Source: Thermoproteus uzoniensis 768-20
GTDB lineage: Archaea; Thermoproteota; Thermoprotei; Thermoproteales; Thermoproteaceae
Reading direction: 5' to 3'
DNA length: 64,000 nucleotides
NCBI RefSeq assembly: GCF_000193375.1
Contig: NC_015315.1
Location: forward strand, 876,622-940,621
Below the pieces are notes generated by a model, which worked only from the letters and a program-made list of their open reading frames with translations, was not told the DNA's origin and did not search any database. The translations under genes and the position numbers were made by a program. Shown here one piece after another: positions 48,929 to 56,974 of the stretch. Each line of letters starts with the position of its first letter. Position 1 is the first letter of the stretch.

Positions 48929-49381
48929 ATGGAGCGGAAGTTGGGGATTGTGTTCGCCTCGGGCGCCGCGAACAGGATATGTTGCCTCGTCGTCTACGGC
49001 GCGGCGGCCCTGGCCTCCGGCTACAAGGTGACGGTCCACCTAGTCAACGAGGGACTCGTCGCGTTCAGGAAAGACGTGTTGCCGAAGCTCAACGCCGGCG
49101 GTCTGGAGACCGCTATGTCGCCCCCGATGTACGCCCCGTACGTCGAGACGTACCTCAAGAACCTAAAGGAGGCGGTGGCCAAAGGCGCGTTGAAGACTTG
49201 GTACGACTTCCTTAAAGACCTAAAGAGCCAGTACGGCGATAGGTTCAAGATATACGCGTGTCCCCTCGCGGCTCAGCTATACGGCATATCCAAGGGCGAC
49301 TTAGTCGACGTGGTCGACGACATACGCGGCGCCGAGTACTTCTTAGAGGAGGTATACGGCGGCGTCGTGATGTACTTATGA
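48929..49381 (+). CDS. DsrE-family (DsrE2-like) sulfurtransferase protein
   Basis: A 150-residue protein with LGIVFASGAANRICCLVVYG at the N-terminus, a helical insertion (ETYLKNLKEAVAKGALKTWY) and the cysteine-containing FKIYACPLAAQLYGISKGDL, the position of the persulfide cysteine in DsrE2-type proteins. GRLY-type membrane anchors are not visible. The ATG at 48929 follows TATA-like TATTTTAAAC (48899-48908). Its stop overlaps the TusA start (ATGA); DsrE/TusA pairs pass sulfane sulfur between proteins in sulfur-metabolising archaea. Confidence 0.8.
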   Translation: MERKLGIVFASGAANRICCLVVYGAAALASGYKVTVHLVNEGLVAFRKDVLPKLNAGGLETAMSPPMYAPYVETYLKNLKEAVAKGALKTWYDFLKDLKSQYGDRFKIYACPLAAQLYGISKGDLVDVVDDIRGAEYFLEEVYGGVVMYL

Positions 49382-49611
49382 AGCCCGCAAAGACCCTCGA
49401 CGTGAGGGGCAAGTTCTGCCCGATGCCCGTTATGGAGACGGCGAAGGCCATCAACCAGATAAACGTCGGGGAGATATTGGAGGTGCTGGCGACGGACCCC
49501 GCGGCAGATCCCGACATAAAGGCGTGGGCCAAACGGACCGGCCACGAGGTCGTCGCGTCGGAGAAGACGCCGGAGGGGTATCTGAGGATATTAGTGAGGC
49601 GTCTGAAGTAG
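49378..49611 (+). CDS. tusA: TusA/SirA-type sulfur carrier protein
   Basis: A 77-residue sulfur carrier. [20 protein letters not shown] carries the CPMP motif with the active cysteine at the start of helix 1, and [20 protein letters not shown] and [17 protein letters not shown] complete the fold. The ATG overlaps the DsrE gene stop. Unlike the TusA-like protein at 29037, its active cysteine is intact. It should accept persulfide from DsrE or a rhodanese and deliver it to thiolation or oxidation pathways. Its 3' end overlaps the opposing gene at 49591 by 21 bases. Confidence 0.92.
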   Translation: MKPAKTLDVRGKFCPMPVMETAKAINQINVGEILEVLATDPAADPDIKAWAKRTGHEVVASEKTPEGYLRILVRRLK

Positions 49612-49911
49612 ATCCCTCCTTTTTCCTTCCCAGACAGCCCTCAAGGCCTCGCTCAGCCTCAACGCCTCCTCCAGCCTGCCGTCGGACGCCATGGACTTGA
49701 TGCCCTCGACAAGCAGCAGGAGGGCTCTCTTAAGCGCCGACCTTGCGGCGAGGGCGGCCGCCTCGTGGTAGCTGGGGTCTATGTAGTCGGGGCCGATCTT
49801 GAACGGAGCCACCTTGAGGCCCCTCTTCTGGAGCCCGTAGATTAAGGCGAGGGGTATAAGGGTCTTGCCCGACATGCCCTTGAAGGAGGAGGCTACCACG
49901 CGCGGAACCAC
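49591..49911 (-). CDS. Short protein with a CobB/CbiA-like P-loop N-terminus (truncated family member)
   Basis: A 106-residue protein. Residues 1-50 match the N-terminus of cobyrinate a,c-diamide synthase and related amidotransferase-coupled ATPases: [20 protein letters not shown] contains the Walker A, and [20 protein letters not shown] is the family signature. The catalytic and glutaminase domains (another 350 residues) are absent; a helical segment ([20 protein letters not shown]) follows instead. On the minus strand ACTTATAG (49934-49941) sits 23-30 bases before the GTG, so it may be expressed. It may be a gene fragment or a small reused ATPase. Confidence 0.55.
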   Translation of the reverse strand: MVPRVVASSFKGMSGKTLIPLALIYGLQKRGLKVAPFKIGPDYIDPSYHEAAALAARSALKRALLLLVEGIKSMASDGRLEEALRLSEALRAVWEGKRRDLLQTPH

Positions 49912-49965
49912 GCGCCGATACGCCCGCGGCGCTATAAGTATTATTACCAGAAAATGTTAATTTAG

Positions 49966-50208
49966 TTAGACCTCCTCAGAAAGCTCGTAGGCGTATAGCA
50001 GAACTGCGATTATCGACATGGCGAAGATAGCCGTCCAGACGGTGCTCTGTATCGCGTAGTCCCTCTCTGAGCCGTACAACACAGCCGGGTTGCCGCCTTG
50101 CGAGAAGAAGCTGTAGACGGCGGGGCTCGCCAATATGGCCACGTTCAGCAACACCATCCCCACCGCGACCGCTACGCCTATGTATATAAGCAGATCGCGC
50201 CTATTCAT
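49966..50208 (-). CDS. Small membrane protein of the cytochrome b operon
   Basis: An 80-residue protein with two predicted helices (LLIYIGVAVAVGMVLLNVAI, STVWTAIFAMSIIAVLLYAY) around an outside loop. ATG 50208 overlaps the end of the preceding 114-residue membrane protein gene, so it is the last gene of the cytochrome c-Rieske-cytochrome b operon. It is probably an accessory subunit of that complex; no family is recognised. Confidence 0.65.
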   Translation of the reverse strand: MNRRDLLIYIGVAVAVGMVLLNVAILASPAVYSFFSQGGNPAVLYGSERDYAIQSTVWTAIFAMSIIAVLLYAYELSEEV

Positions 50209-50545
50209 GGCCCCGCCGCGACAGTTCGAAGTAGTACGATATGGCCGAGACGCCGGCCACGAAGAGCATCGCCGAGAGCACGCCGGCCGCCACGCGCTGG
50301 TAGGCGATCCCCTCGGCGATAGCATCCGGCGTCAACTGGGGCGAGGAGTAGACGGCGTAGACTGCCGACACTACGTAGGCGAACAGCACCGCCAACGCTA
50401 TCTCCACGACGAGCGAGGCGTAGCCCATCCACCTCCTGTCGAGCTTCGCCAGGCTGATCACCACTATGGACCCCATGGTGGCGACAGCCCCCGCGATCAC
50501 GGCGAGGGCGATGGGCGATGGGAAGCCGGCGGCTTGGAGGATCAT
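50201..50545 (-). CDS. Membrane protein of the cytochrome b operon
   Basis: A 114-residue protein with three predicted helices (FPSPIALAVIAGAVATMGSI, WMGYASLVVEIALAVLFAYV, AAGVLSAMLFVAGVSAISYY). ATG 50545 lies a few bases beyond the cytochrome b stop codon. The loop YSSPQLTPDAIAEG faces outside. It is likely a small subunit or assembly partner of the cytochrome b-Rieske complex; the sequence shows no heme-binding histidine. Confidence 0.65.
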   Translation of the reverse strand: MILQAAGFPSPIALAVIAGAVATMGSIVVISLAKLDRRWMGYASLVVEIALAVLFAYVVSAVYAVYSSPQLTPDAIAEGIAYQRVAAGVLSAMLFVAGVSAISYYFELSRRGHE

Positions 50546-50547
50546 GG

Positions 50548-51747
50548 CTAGCCCACAGGCGTCGGCGTGCCTATATAGGGCACGACGTAGTCGGGCGGAG
50601 GCGTTATGCGCGTCAACGGCGTCAAGGGCTTCGGTATGTCTATCAAGAAGCCGAGCACGGTGCCATAGCCTATTATGGCCATGTAGAGTATGGCTATGAG
50701 GACCCAGACCCACCGCTCCTCCAGCGAGTTGCCTCCCTTCCTATCTATGAGGGGCACAATTAGGGCGAACAAGACCATGAAGATGGGTATCCCGACCGAT
50801 ATGAACGGGTTTATCGCCTTGACATAGGTATAATACCACTCGACGGGCCACGGAGGCCTTACGCCCGAGGGCACGGGCTGGCCGGGCAGCCAGGGCTCCA
50901 ACAACGGCTGGGGGAACACTGCGACGAGCAGAAGCAACACGCTCAGCTGTAGCAACAGCTGGCCGACGGTCAAGGCGAATCTGTGGGGGTAGAAGGGCTC
51001 CGTCTCGGCAAGGGCCCTCTCCCTAGCCGCGTTGTTCTTCGTGGGGGGAGGCGAGACGCCGCCGTAGAGTATGCCGTTTATCTTGAGCCCCAGCAAGACC
51101 AGAATAATGGCGGGCACCACCAGCACGTGTAGCGTGTATATGTCCTTCATTATGCCGCTCGTTATGAATGTGCTGCCCAACACGGAGACCACCACCTGGC
51201 CCACGGGCACCCCGAAGTACTCCAGATATCTGAATATGTTGAGGCCTATCTGGAGGGCCAACGCGCCGTCTAGGTGGAGGGGCAGGATATAGCCCAACAC
51301 GGCCTGCGTCACCGTCAAGACGCCCAGCAAGACGCCGAGGAGCCACAGGGCGCCGCCGCCCCTGCGCTTGTAGGAGCCCAACACGAACTTGGCGAAGAAG
51401 TGGGTTATCGCGGCGAACACCATCATGTAGGCGGCCCATAGGTGTATCTCGCGTAGTATGAAGCCGAGGGGGGTCAAGTAGGCGATCTTGTAGACGGAGT
51501 AGTAGCTCTGTGATACCTCGGCGCTTCCGCCTAGGGTCTGGATAGTGTAGGTCGGGGTGACGCCGGGCGTGTAGAGGACGGCCAGGACCATGCCGGTTAT
51601 GGCCAAGATCACGAAGCTCATGGCTGCGACGTCCCCGAACCAGTAAAGCGGGTTAAGGTTGGCGTAGCGCGGCACCGGGTGCTCCAGGAACTCCTTGAGG
51701 TGGAAACGCTCCAGTATCAGCTCCCAGAGCCTAGATATGGGGTTCAT
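50548..51747 (-). CDS. Cytochrome b (b6/bc1-type) of a quinol-oxidising complex
   Basis: A 399-residue membrane protein with about eight to nine helices. Helix B carries H102 and H116 (IHLWAAYMMVFAAITHFF, 14 apart); helix D carries H207 with proline at +5, as in b6-type proteins, but the expected second ligand at +15 is K222 (LHVLVVPAIILVLLGLKI). Three of four heme-ligand histidines are therefore present. It ends with a subunit IV-like part including PPWPVEWYY, in place of the PEWY quinol-site motif of bc complexes. The ATG overlaps the Rieske stop (ATGA). It passes electrons from quinol to the Rieske centre. Confidence 0.85.
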   Translation of the reverse strand: MNPISRLWELILERFHLKEFLEHPVPRYANLNPLYWFGDVAAMSFVILAITGMVLAVLYTPGVTPTYTIQTLGGSAEVSQSYYSVYKIAYLTPLGFILREIHLWAAYMMVFAAITHFFAKFVLGSYKRRGGGALWLLGVLLGVLTVTQAVLGYILPLHLDGALALQIGLNIFRYLEYFGVPVGQVVVSVLGSTFITSGIMKDIYTLHVLVVPAIILVLLGLKINGILYGGVSPPPTKNNAARERALAETEPFYPHRFALTVGQLLLQLSVLLLLVAVFPQPLLEPWLPGQPVPSGVRPPWPVEWYYTYVKAINPFISVGIPIFMVLFALIVPLIDRKGGNSLEERWVWVLIAILYMAIIGYGTVLGFLIDIPKPLTPLTRITPPPDYVVPYIGTPTPVG

Positions 51748-52328
51748 ATGTACGCCCTCAAGGCGTATACCCTATCCCCCTTCACGGCGACCTTTATGGG
51801 CCTCAACGGGCGCGGCGCCGGCCCCGCCACCACTGCGGCCTCGAGGAACAAGGCTCCGTTGGGGCAACCCTTCGGATCCGCGCATATCTGGAACACCGAG
51901 CCGTGGCACGGACAGCCAAAGCCCGAGAGGTAGGGCCCGCCCAGCGGGTTCACGGGACAGCCGAAGTGGGTACACACTATGTTGTAGGCGGCTGGGTACA
52001 GCTTGCCGTCCGTGGCGCGGACCAGGCCGAACACGGCGGGTATGGCCAACGAGCCCTTCTGGAGCAGGACGAACTTAGGCCCCTGCTCCAGCTCGCTTAT
52101 AGGCACCGAGTACTGATCAGGGCAGTTATCCACCGACTCGCAGAGGACCACCTCGACCGACGCGTAGCCCGACTTGACCACGTCGGCTCTATGGAAGGAG
52201 AGCAAGGCGGCGGCCAGCGGCGCCGTGAGGGCCCCCACGCCCAGCGCCACCGACGAGCCTATGAGCAACTTGATTGCCTCCCTCCTGCCAGCGGCGGGGA
52301 CGTCCCCTGCCTGGTTGCAGTCGCTCAT
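51744..52328 (-). CDS. Rieske [2Fe-2S] protein
   Basis: A 194-residue protein with a GRREAIKLLIGSS twin-arginine-like N-terminus and one anchor helix (residues 20-45), then the Rieske domain. The cluster ligands are in VCTHFGCPV (about 117-125) and CPCHGSVF (about 138-145), with the cysteine pair of the stabilising disulfide; the C-terminal loop GPAPRPLRP is typical. It is coupled by overlap to the cytochrome c gene before it (ATGA) and cytochrome b after it, forming the bc-type complex. Confidence 0.93.
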   Translation of the reverse strand: MSDCNQAGDVPAAGRREAIKLLIGSSVALGVGALTAPLAAALLSFHRADVVKSGYASVEVVLCESVDNCPDQYSVPISELEQGPKFVLLQKGSLAIPAVFGLVRATDGKLYPAAYNIVCTHFGCPVNPLGGPYLSGFGCPCHGSVFQICADPKGCPNGALFLEAAVVAGPAPRPLRPIKVAVKGDRVYALRAYI

Positions 52329-52882
52329 GACGACGTCGCCTTATCGGCCGCCTCCTTCAACATCTCGACTATGGCCTTAACTATGTCGGTCCAGTTGGCG
52401 TACTGTTGCTTAAACGCCGAGACCTGCGCCTGCATTATCCCGGCGTAGCTGGGCGGGTTCTGGAGGAACTGCTCTATCAGCTGGGCAGCCTTCTGGGGAT
52501 CCGCCGCCGGGTTAGTCAGCCCGTTCTGCTGGAAGTACTGCGTCAGTACGTCGCCGGGGACGCCGGGGTTGCCCAGCAACGCCTTGCTGAGATCCGGCCC
52601 CACGTTGCCTCCCTGGATGCCCAGAGACTGTATCGAGTGGCAGAAGACGCACCCTATCGTCTTGAAGTACTTAATGCCTATAGAGGCGAGGGTGGCGTTG
52701 TAGGGCACGAGCTGCGCCGAGGTCGACGACGGCACCGAGGACGATGTGGCCGTCTGCGGCGGGGGCGCGGGCGAGGTCGGGCTTGTTGTCGAGGGGACAG
52801 AGGAGAGGAGGCTTAGGGCGACGCCGGTCGCTATGACTATCACTACTATACCTCCGATGAGGACTAGGGTTGGTGTCTTCAT
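52325..52882 (-). CDS. Membrane-anchored monoheme cytochrome c
   Basis: A 185-residue protein with an N-terminal anchor (LVLIGGIVVIVIATGVALSL), a Ser/Thr/Pro-rich linker (about 28-58) and a cytochrome c domain with a single heme site CVFCH (residues 78-82) in FKTIGCVFCHSIQSLG. NVGPDLSKALLG follows as in class I cytochromes; a distal methionine (possibly M151) is likely. It carries electrons between the Rieske/b complex and the oxidase. It requires c-heme maturation, for which CcmF-, CcmE- and CcmC-like genes lie at 59-64 kb. Confidence 0.88.
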   Translation of the reverse strand: MKTPTLVLIGGIVVIVIATGVALSLLSSVPSTTSPTSPAPPPQTATSSSVPSSTSAQLVPYNATLASIGIKYFKTIGCVFCHSIQSLGIQGGNVGPDLSKALLGNPGVPGDVLTQYFQQNGLTNPAADPQKAAQLIEQFLQNPPSYAGIMQAQVSAFKQQYANWTDIVKAIVEMLKEAADKATSS

Positions 52883-53094
52883 GTCCTCATGAAAGTTTCA
52901 TTTTTTAAACATTTTCCCTAATTAGATAACAACGTAGTATTATATCATAATATTGTAAAAATTACTTATATACAAACTGATAAATATTTATTTAATATAT
53001 TATTATTATCATTATTGTTCTATTTAATACCATATTTCAATTTAAAAAACAATTAGAGTAGCAACACTTAAAAACTCGAAGGAATATCTGGGCC
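52883..53094. promoter_or_regulatory. Divergent AT-rich promoter region between the bc-type and oxidase operons
   Basis: A 212-base AT-rich spacer. Toward the cytochrome c gene, GTTTAAAAAATG (minus strand, 52893-52905) lies 11-23 bases from the start; toward the oxidase, ACTTAAAAACTC (53068-53079) lies 16-27 bases before the ATG. The centre is a long A/T run with little GC. Coordinated expression of the two operons from here is likely. Confidence 0.55.
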
Positions 53095-53358
53095 ATGGAT
53101 GTCCCAAATAGTGTAAAACTTGCTACAAAAGACTATATAGTGTGGATATCTATTGTCCTCGCCATATTCTTCGTATGGCTTGTGGCGGGGGATTTCGGCA
53201 ACCCGCCGGCTCCGGTTGTGTCGCCCATCTCGGCCCGTATATTCAGCCTATACACGACGACATATATCGGCGCTGGCGTCGTCGCCTCTATCTTTCTGGG
53301 CACCATGATGTTCTTCGTATACAAGTTCAGGGTCAAGGAGGACTATGGAGAAGGCTAA
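53095..53358 (+). CDS. Small membrane subunit supplying the first part of oxidase subunit II
   Basis: An 87-residue protein with two helices (VWISIVLAIFFVWLVAGDF, YTTTYIGAGVVASIFLGTMM). The second helix followed by FFVYKFRVKED resembles transmembrane helix 1 of cytochrome oxidase subunit II. The next gene starts 14 bases before this stop and supplies helix 2 and the CuA domain, so subunit II seems split into two chains. The alternative is a separate small subunit. Confidence 0.65.
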   Translation: MDVPNSVKLATKDYIVWISIVLAIFFVWLVAGDFGNPPAPVVSPISARIFSLYTTTYIGAGVVASIFLGTMMFFVYKFRVKEDYGEG

Positions 53359-53779
53359 GATTTTCGAATACGCCACCATATTCGGCGCGGCCGCCGTGCT
53401 GGCATACCTCGCGACGGCCGCGGGCATAAACCTATACTACATAGACAACTACGGCAACGTCTACAGCCACCAGCCCTACGAGACCATCAAGGTGATAGCG
53501 AGGCAGTATGTCTGGGAGTTCCAGTATCCCAACGGAACCACCTCCTTCAACACGTTGGTCATCAAGGCCGGCCAGCTCTACAGGCTCGAGCTGACGTCGG
53601 CAGACGTGGTGCACGCCTTCTACGTGCCCGACCTCGGCATAAAGTACCAGGCAGTGCCCGGCTTCGTCTACACTATATGGCTTAAGGTGGACAAGCCCGG
53701 CACCTACCTCGTGGAGTGCGCCGTCTACTGCGGACCGGGCCACTACCTAATGTTGGGCAAGATAGTGGTGGAGCCATGA
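53345..53779 (+). CDS. coxB: Cytochrome c oxidase subunit II, CuA-domain part
   Basis: A 144-residue protein with one N-terminal helix (YATIFGAAAVLAYLATAAGI) and a complete CuA cupredoxin domain: VIARQYVWEFQYPNG, the first ligand histidine in DVVHAFYVPDLGIK, and CAVYCGPGHYLM providing the CxxxCxxxHxxM ligands. It receives electrons from cytochrome c. It overlaps the previous gene by 14 bases and the subunit I gene by 4 (ATGA). Confidence 0.92.
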   Translation: MEKAKIFEYATIFGAAAVLAYLATAAGINLYYIDNYGNVYSHQPYETIKVIARQYVWEFQYPNGTTSFNTLVIKAGQLYRLELTSADVVHAFYVPDLGIKYQAVPGFVYTIWLKVDKPGTYLVECAVYCGPGHYLMLGKIVVEP

Positions 53780-56187
53780 GGCTCGGCGAAAGGATCTTGG
53801 ACTACCTCACGACGACGTCGGCCCACAAGATAGGCTTGATGTATCTGGCGCTCAGCGTGGTTAACTTCATCATGGCGGGCCTCATGGCGCTTTTCATAAG
53901 GACGGTTATAGCGGCCACGCCCCCCGCGACCCCCACGTCGCTGGTGTCGCCGAACGACTACTACTGGTTCGTGTCCCTCCACGGGCTCGCCATGTTATTG
54001 CTGTTCGCGATGCAGGCGGTGGTCGGCATGGCCAACATAGCGGTGCCCAAGCTCATAGGCGCGCCCGATCTGTACTGGCCGAGGATAAACGCCCTCTCGT
54101 TCTGGCTACAAGTGCCGTCGTCCGTGCTCATGTGGTCCGCGCTGATGTACGCGTATCAAGGCGCGGGGACGGGGTGGACCCTCTACCCGCCTCTGTCGAC
54201 CGAGCTGAGGACTCTAGGCGTCGATTTGGTCCTCCTGGCGATAGTCATATCCGGCATATCGTCCACGCTGTCCGGCATAAACTTCATATTGACGATAACT
54301 AGGCTGAGGCGCCCCGACATCAAGATGTTGGACATGTCGCTGTTCGCCTGGAGCATATTGGCCATGTCTGTGTTGATGGTGGCCGCCCTGCCGCCGCTGG
54401 CGATGGGCGCAGTGATGCAGTTGCTCGAGAGGCATCTAGGCATGACGTTCTTCGCGCCCAACCCCGACAACCCGCTGGCGAGCGGCGACCCCAGGCTGTG
54501 GCAACACATCTTCTGGTTCTTCGGACATCCGGAGGTCTACATACTGGTGTTGCCGGCCATGGGCCTCGTGTCCGAGCTAGTCCAGAGGTTCGCCGGGCGT
54601 AGGGCGTACGGGTATACGGCTATAGCGGTCTCCTCGGTCGCCATAGCCTCGATAAGCTTCGCCGTGTGGGTACACCACATGTTCGTGGCCGTGGAGGACT
54701 GGATAACTAGAGTGGCCTTCGCGGTGGCGACAATGGCCGTGGCCATACCCTCGGGCGTCAAGGTGTTCAACTGGGTCGCCACGCTCTACGGAGCCCGTAT
54801 AAGGCTCAGGGCGCCCATGCTGTACGCCTTGTCCTTCATAGGCTTCTTCATTATCGGCGGAGTCACCGGCGTCTTCTTCCCCGTAATACCCGTGGACCTC
54901 GACCTCAACAACACCTACTTCGTCTTGGGCCACTTCCACTACATAGTCAACGCGATAGCCCTCGCCGTGCTCGGCGCCTTGCTCTACTACTTCCCGCACT
55001 TGACCGGGAGGTGGTACAACGAGGGCTTGGCCAAGGCCGCCTGGGCCCTCTGGGTCTTCGGAGGCGGCGTTACCTACAGCCTGATGCTGGCCGCAGGCGC
55101 CTTGGGCATGCCCAGGTGGTACGCCGCGGTCCCCACCCCGAGCTTGGAGCCCTACGCCTTAGGCATGACTGTGGGCAGCTGGATGATAGGAGCGGGCGCG
55201 GCTCTCTACCTCATAAACCTGCTCTGGAGCCTTAAATACGGCAGGCCCGTGAGGAACCCGGAAGATCCGTGGGGCGTCGCCAAGATCGGGCTACCCGACG
55301 TCGTGAAGCCCGCGGCCGAGCCGGAGCACGTCCACACGCCGTGGCCGGCCATAGTGGGCCTGGGCACCCTGCCGCTGGCGCTCGGCGTCCTCAACATACT
55401 CACGGCGGAGCCGACGAGCATAATGCGGGGCCTCACGTCGCCCTCGCCCGAGCTGGGGTGGGGACTGGTGGCCCTCTTCGCCGTGCTGGGGCTGGGCTGG
55501 TTCTGGTCCGACATGGTTAGGCGCGCCTTGGTGATACGCTCGCTCAACGGCGGGTACGTCCACTTCGAGTTGCCGAAGCCTCCCAGCGTCTGGAAGGACA
55601 TACACGCCACGATGGGCTGGGTGATACTGTCCGAGGCCGTGCTGTTCCTCACCCTCATATCGTCGGCCTACTACGCGCGCATAACGCTGTACCAAGAGTG
55701 GACAAGCGCCGCGCAGTCGGCCCCCGCCTTGCTCTCGCCGTTGGCTATAGCTATGTCGATCGCGTTGTGGAGCAGTAGCCTCACGGCGTCCATGGCCAGG
55801 AGAGAGTTCGTGGCAGGGCGCGTCGGGAGGTTCTACGCCTTTCTGGCCGTAACGATGGCGCTTGGCCTCTTCTTCGCGCTGTCCCAGTTCCTGCTCGAGT
55901 ACCCGCACCTAATGCACGAAGGGTTCGTCCCCACGGCCAGCATATTCTCTATGTACTTCTTCTCCATAGTGACGCTACACGGCTTCCACGTACTGATAGG
56001 GCTGACCTTCTGGGCCTTCGTGGCCTTGTTGACCCGCCTCGGCTACTGGACGCCTAAGAGGGCGGCCGGCGTCGAGGCCGCCGAGTACTACTGGCACTTC
56101 GTCGACGGCATATGGGTCCTCGTATTCCTCACGTTCTACGTAGGCGCAGTGAACAGCCTGCCTCCGCCCGCCGCGTTGCACGCATGA
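53776..56187 (+). CDS. Fused cytochrome c oxidase subunits I and III
   Basis: An 803-residue protein with about 19 helices. The subunit I part (1-560) has the heme-copper centre residues in FFGHPEVYILVLP (CuB histidine, cross-linked tyrosine and the conserved glutamate), WVHHMFVAVEDW (two CuB histidines), the K-channel lysine in PSGVKVFNW, and LGHFHYIVNAIAL (heme histidines), as in A-type oxidases. The subunit III part (about 615-803) includes TLHGFHVLIGLTFW and YYWHFVDGIWVLVFLTFY. ATG 53776 was chosen because it overlaps the CuA-subunit stop. It reduces O2 to water and pumps protons. Confidence 0.93.
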   Translation: MRLGERILDYLTTTSAHKIGLMYLALSVVNFIMAGLMALFIRTVIAATPPATPTSLVSPNDYYWFVSLHGLAMLLLFAMQAVVGMANIAVPKLIGAPDLYWPRINALSFWLQVPSSVLMWSALMYAYQGAGTGWTLYPPLSTELRTLGVDLVLLAIVISGISSTLSGINFILTITRLRRPDIKMLDMSLFAWSILAMSVLMVAALPPLAMGAVMQLLERHLGMTFFAPNPDNPLASGDPRLWQHIFWFFGHPEVYILVLPAMGLVSELVQRFAGRRAYGYTAIAVSSVAIASISFAVWVHHMFVAVEDWITRVAFAVATMAVAIPSGVKVFNWVATLYGARIRLRAPMLYALSFIGFFIIGGVTGVFFPVIPVDLDLNNTYFVLGHFHYIVNAIALAVLGALLYYFPHLTGRWYNEGLAKAAWALWVFGGGVTYSLMLAAGALGMPRWYAAVPTPSLEPYALGMTVGSWMIGAGAALYLINLLWSLKYGRPVRNPEDPWGVAKIGLPDVVKPAAEPEHVHTPWPAIVGLGTLPLALGVLNILTAEPTSIMRGLTSPSPELGWGLVALFAVLGLGWFWSDMVRRALVIRSLNGGYVHFELPKPPSVWKDIHATMGWVILSEAVLFLTLISSAYYARITLYQEWTSAAQSAPALLSPLAIAMSIALWSSSLTASMARREFVAGRVGRFYAFLAVTMALGLFFALSQFLLEYPHLMHEGFVPTASIFSMYFFSIVTLHGFHVLIGLTFWAFVALLTRLGYWTPKRAAGVEAAEYYWHFVDGIWVLVFLTFYVGAVNSLPPPAALHA

Positions 56188-56387
56188 CGCCGCTGAGGGC
56201 AGTGTCGTTGGCCATCGCCGTCGCGCTCTTCATATCCGGCCTGGCCATAGGCATATACACAGCGGCCGTGGGCAGGTTCGCGGCTGACTACGTCGCGTCT
56301 TTCTGGACGCTGGCTGCCATGGCCTATTCGTACGCCTACTTCGCCAAGTGGTACGAGAGATGGCTCTCGGAGTCGAGAAAACAGTAA
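56184..56387 (+). CDS. Small membrane subunit of the oxidase operon
   Basis: A 67-residue protein with two helices (AVSLAIAVALFISGLAIGIY, FWTLAAMAYSYAYFAKWYER). The ATG overlaps the subunit I/III stop (ATGA), and its own end overlaps the SCO gene. In size and place it resembles small subunit IV-like proteins of prokaryotic oxidases; no catalytic residue is expected. Confidence 0.65.
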   Translation: MTPLRAVSLAIAVALFISGLAIGIYTAAVGRFAADYVASFWTLAAMAYSYAYFAKWYERWLSESRKQ

Positions 56388-56974
56388 GGGCTCTCCTCTT
56401 CGCCGCATCTGCCGCGCTCATAGCGGCCTACTCGGCGCTCCACCCCGCAGTTCTGGAACAGCCGTACAGGAGCGTCTTCCCCCTCGAGATCAAATATTTC
56501 TGCGCCCCCGTGAGGCTCCCGCACATCGAGCTGGTCGACCAGTACGGGCGCCAGGTGGGCTTCCCTCCGCCGGGCGTCTTCGTGCTCTCTTTCGGCTATA
56601 CCCACTGCCCGGACGTATGCCCGCTGACGTTTAGAGTGCTTAACCAGACCCAGAAGCTACTGCATCTGTCGGTCTACATAGTCACTGTTGATCCCGCCGG
56701 CGATACCCCGGAGAGGCTCCGCATATACGCCGAGGCCAACCACTACAACTTCACCTTCTTGACCGGCCAGCCCGACGCCTTGCGGGAGGTGTGGAACGCC
56801 ATGGGGGTCTACGTCCAGGAGGCCCAGACGCAGGGCGGGTACGTCATATACCACAGCGTGGTGATCGCCTTAGTCGTCAACGGCACGGCGGTCAGGGAGA
56901 TAGACGGCTTGCCGGACCCGACGTCCATAGCCAACTTCTTTACAAACTCCAGCGCGTGTACAAGGACGTCATGA
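56360..56974 (+). CDS. SCO1/SenC-type copper chaperone, first copy
   Basis: A roughly 204-residue membrane-anchored thioredoxin-fold protein. An N-terminal helix is followed by FGYTHCPDVCPLTFRVLNQ, whose CPDVC cysteines bind copper with the histidine in YVIYHSVV. Such proteins load the CuA site of subunit II. ATG 56360 is used; a GTG at 56348 in the same frame is possible. The gene overlaps the small subunit gene before and CtaB after it. A second SCO gene lies at 58652. Confidence 0.92.
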   Translation: MALGVEKTVRALLFAASAALIAAYSALHPAVLEQPYRSVFPLEIKYFCAPVRLPHIELVDQYGRQVGFPPPGVFVLSFGYTHCPDVCPLTFRVLNQTQKLLHLSVYIVTVDPAGDTPERLRIYAEANHYNFTFLTGQPDALREVWNAMGVYVQEAQTQGGYVIYHSVVIALVVNGTAVREIDGLPDPTSIANFFTNSSACTRTS

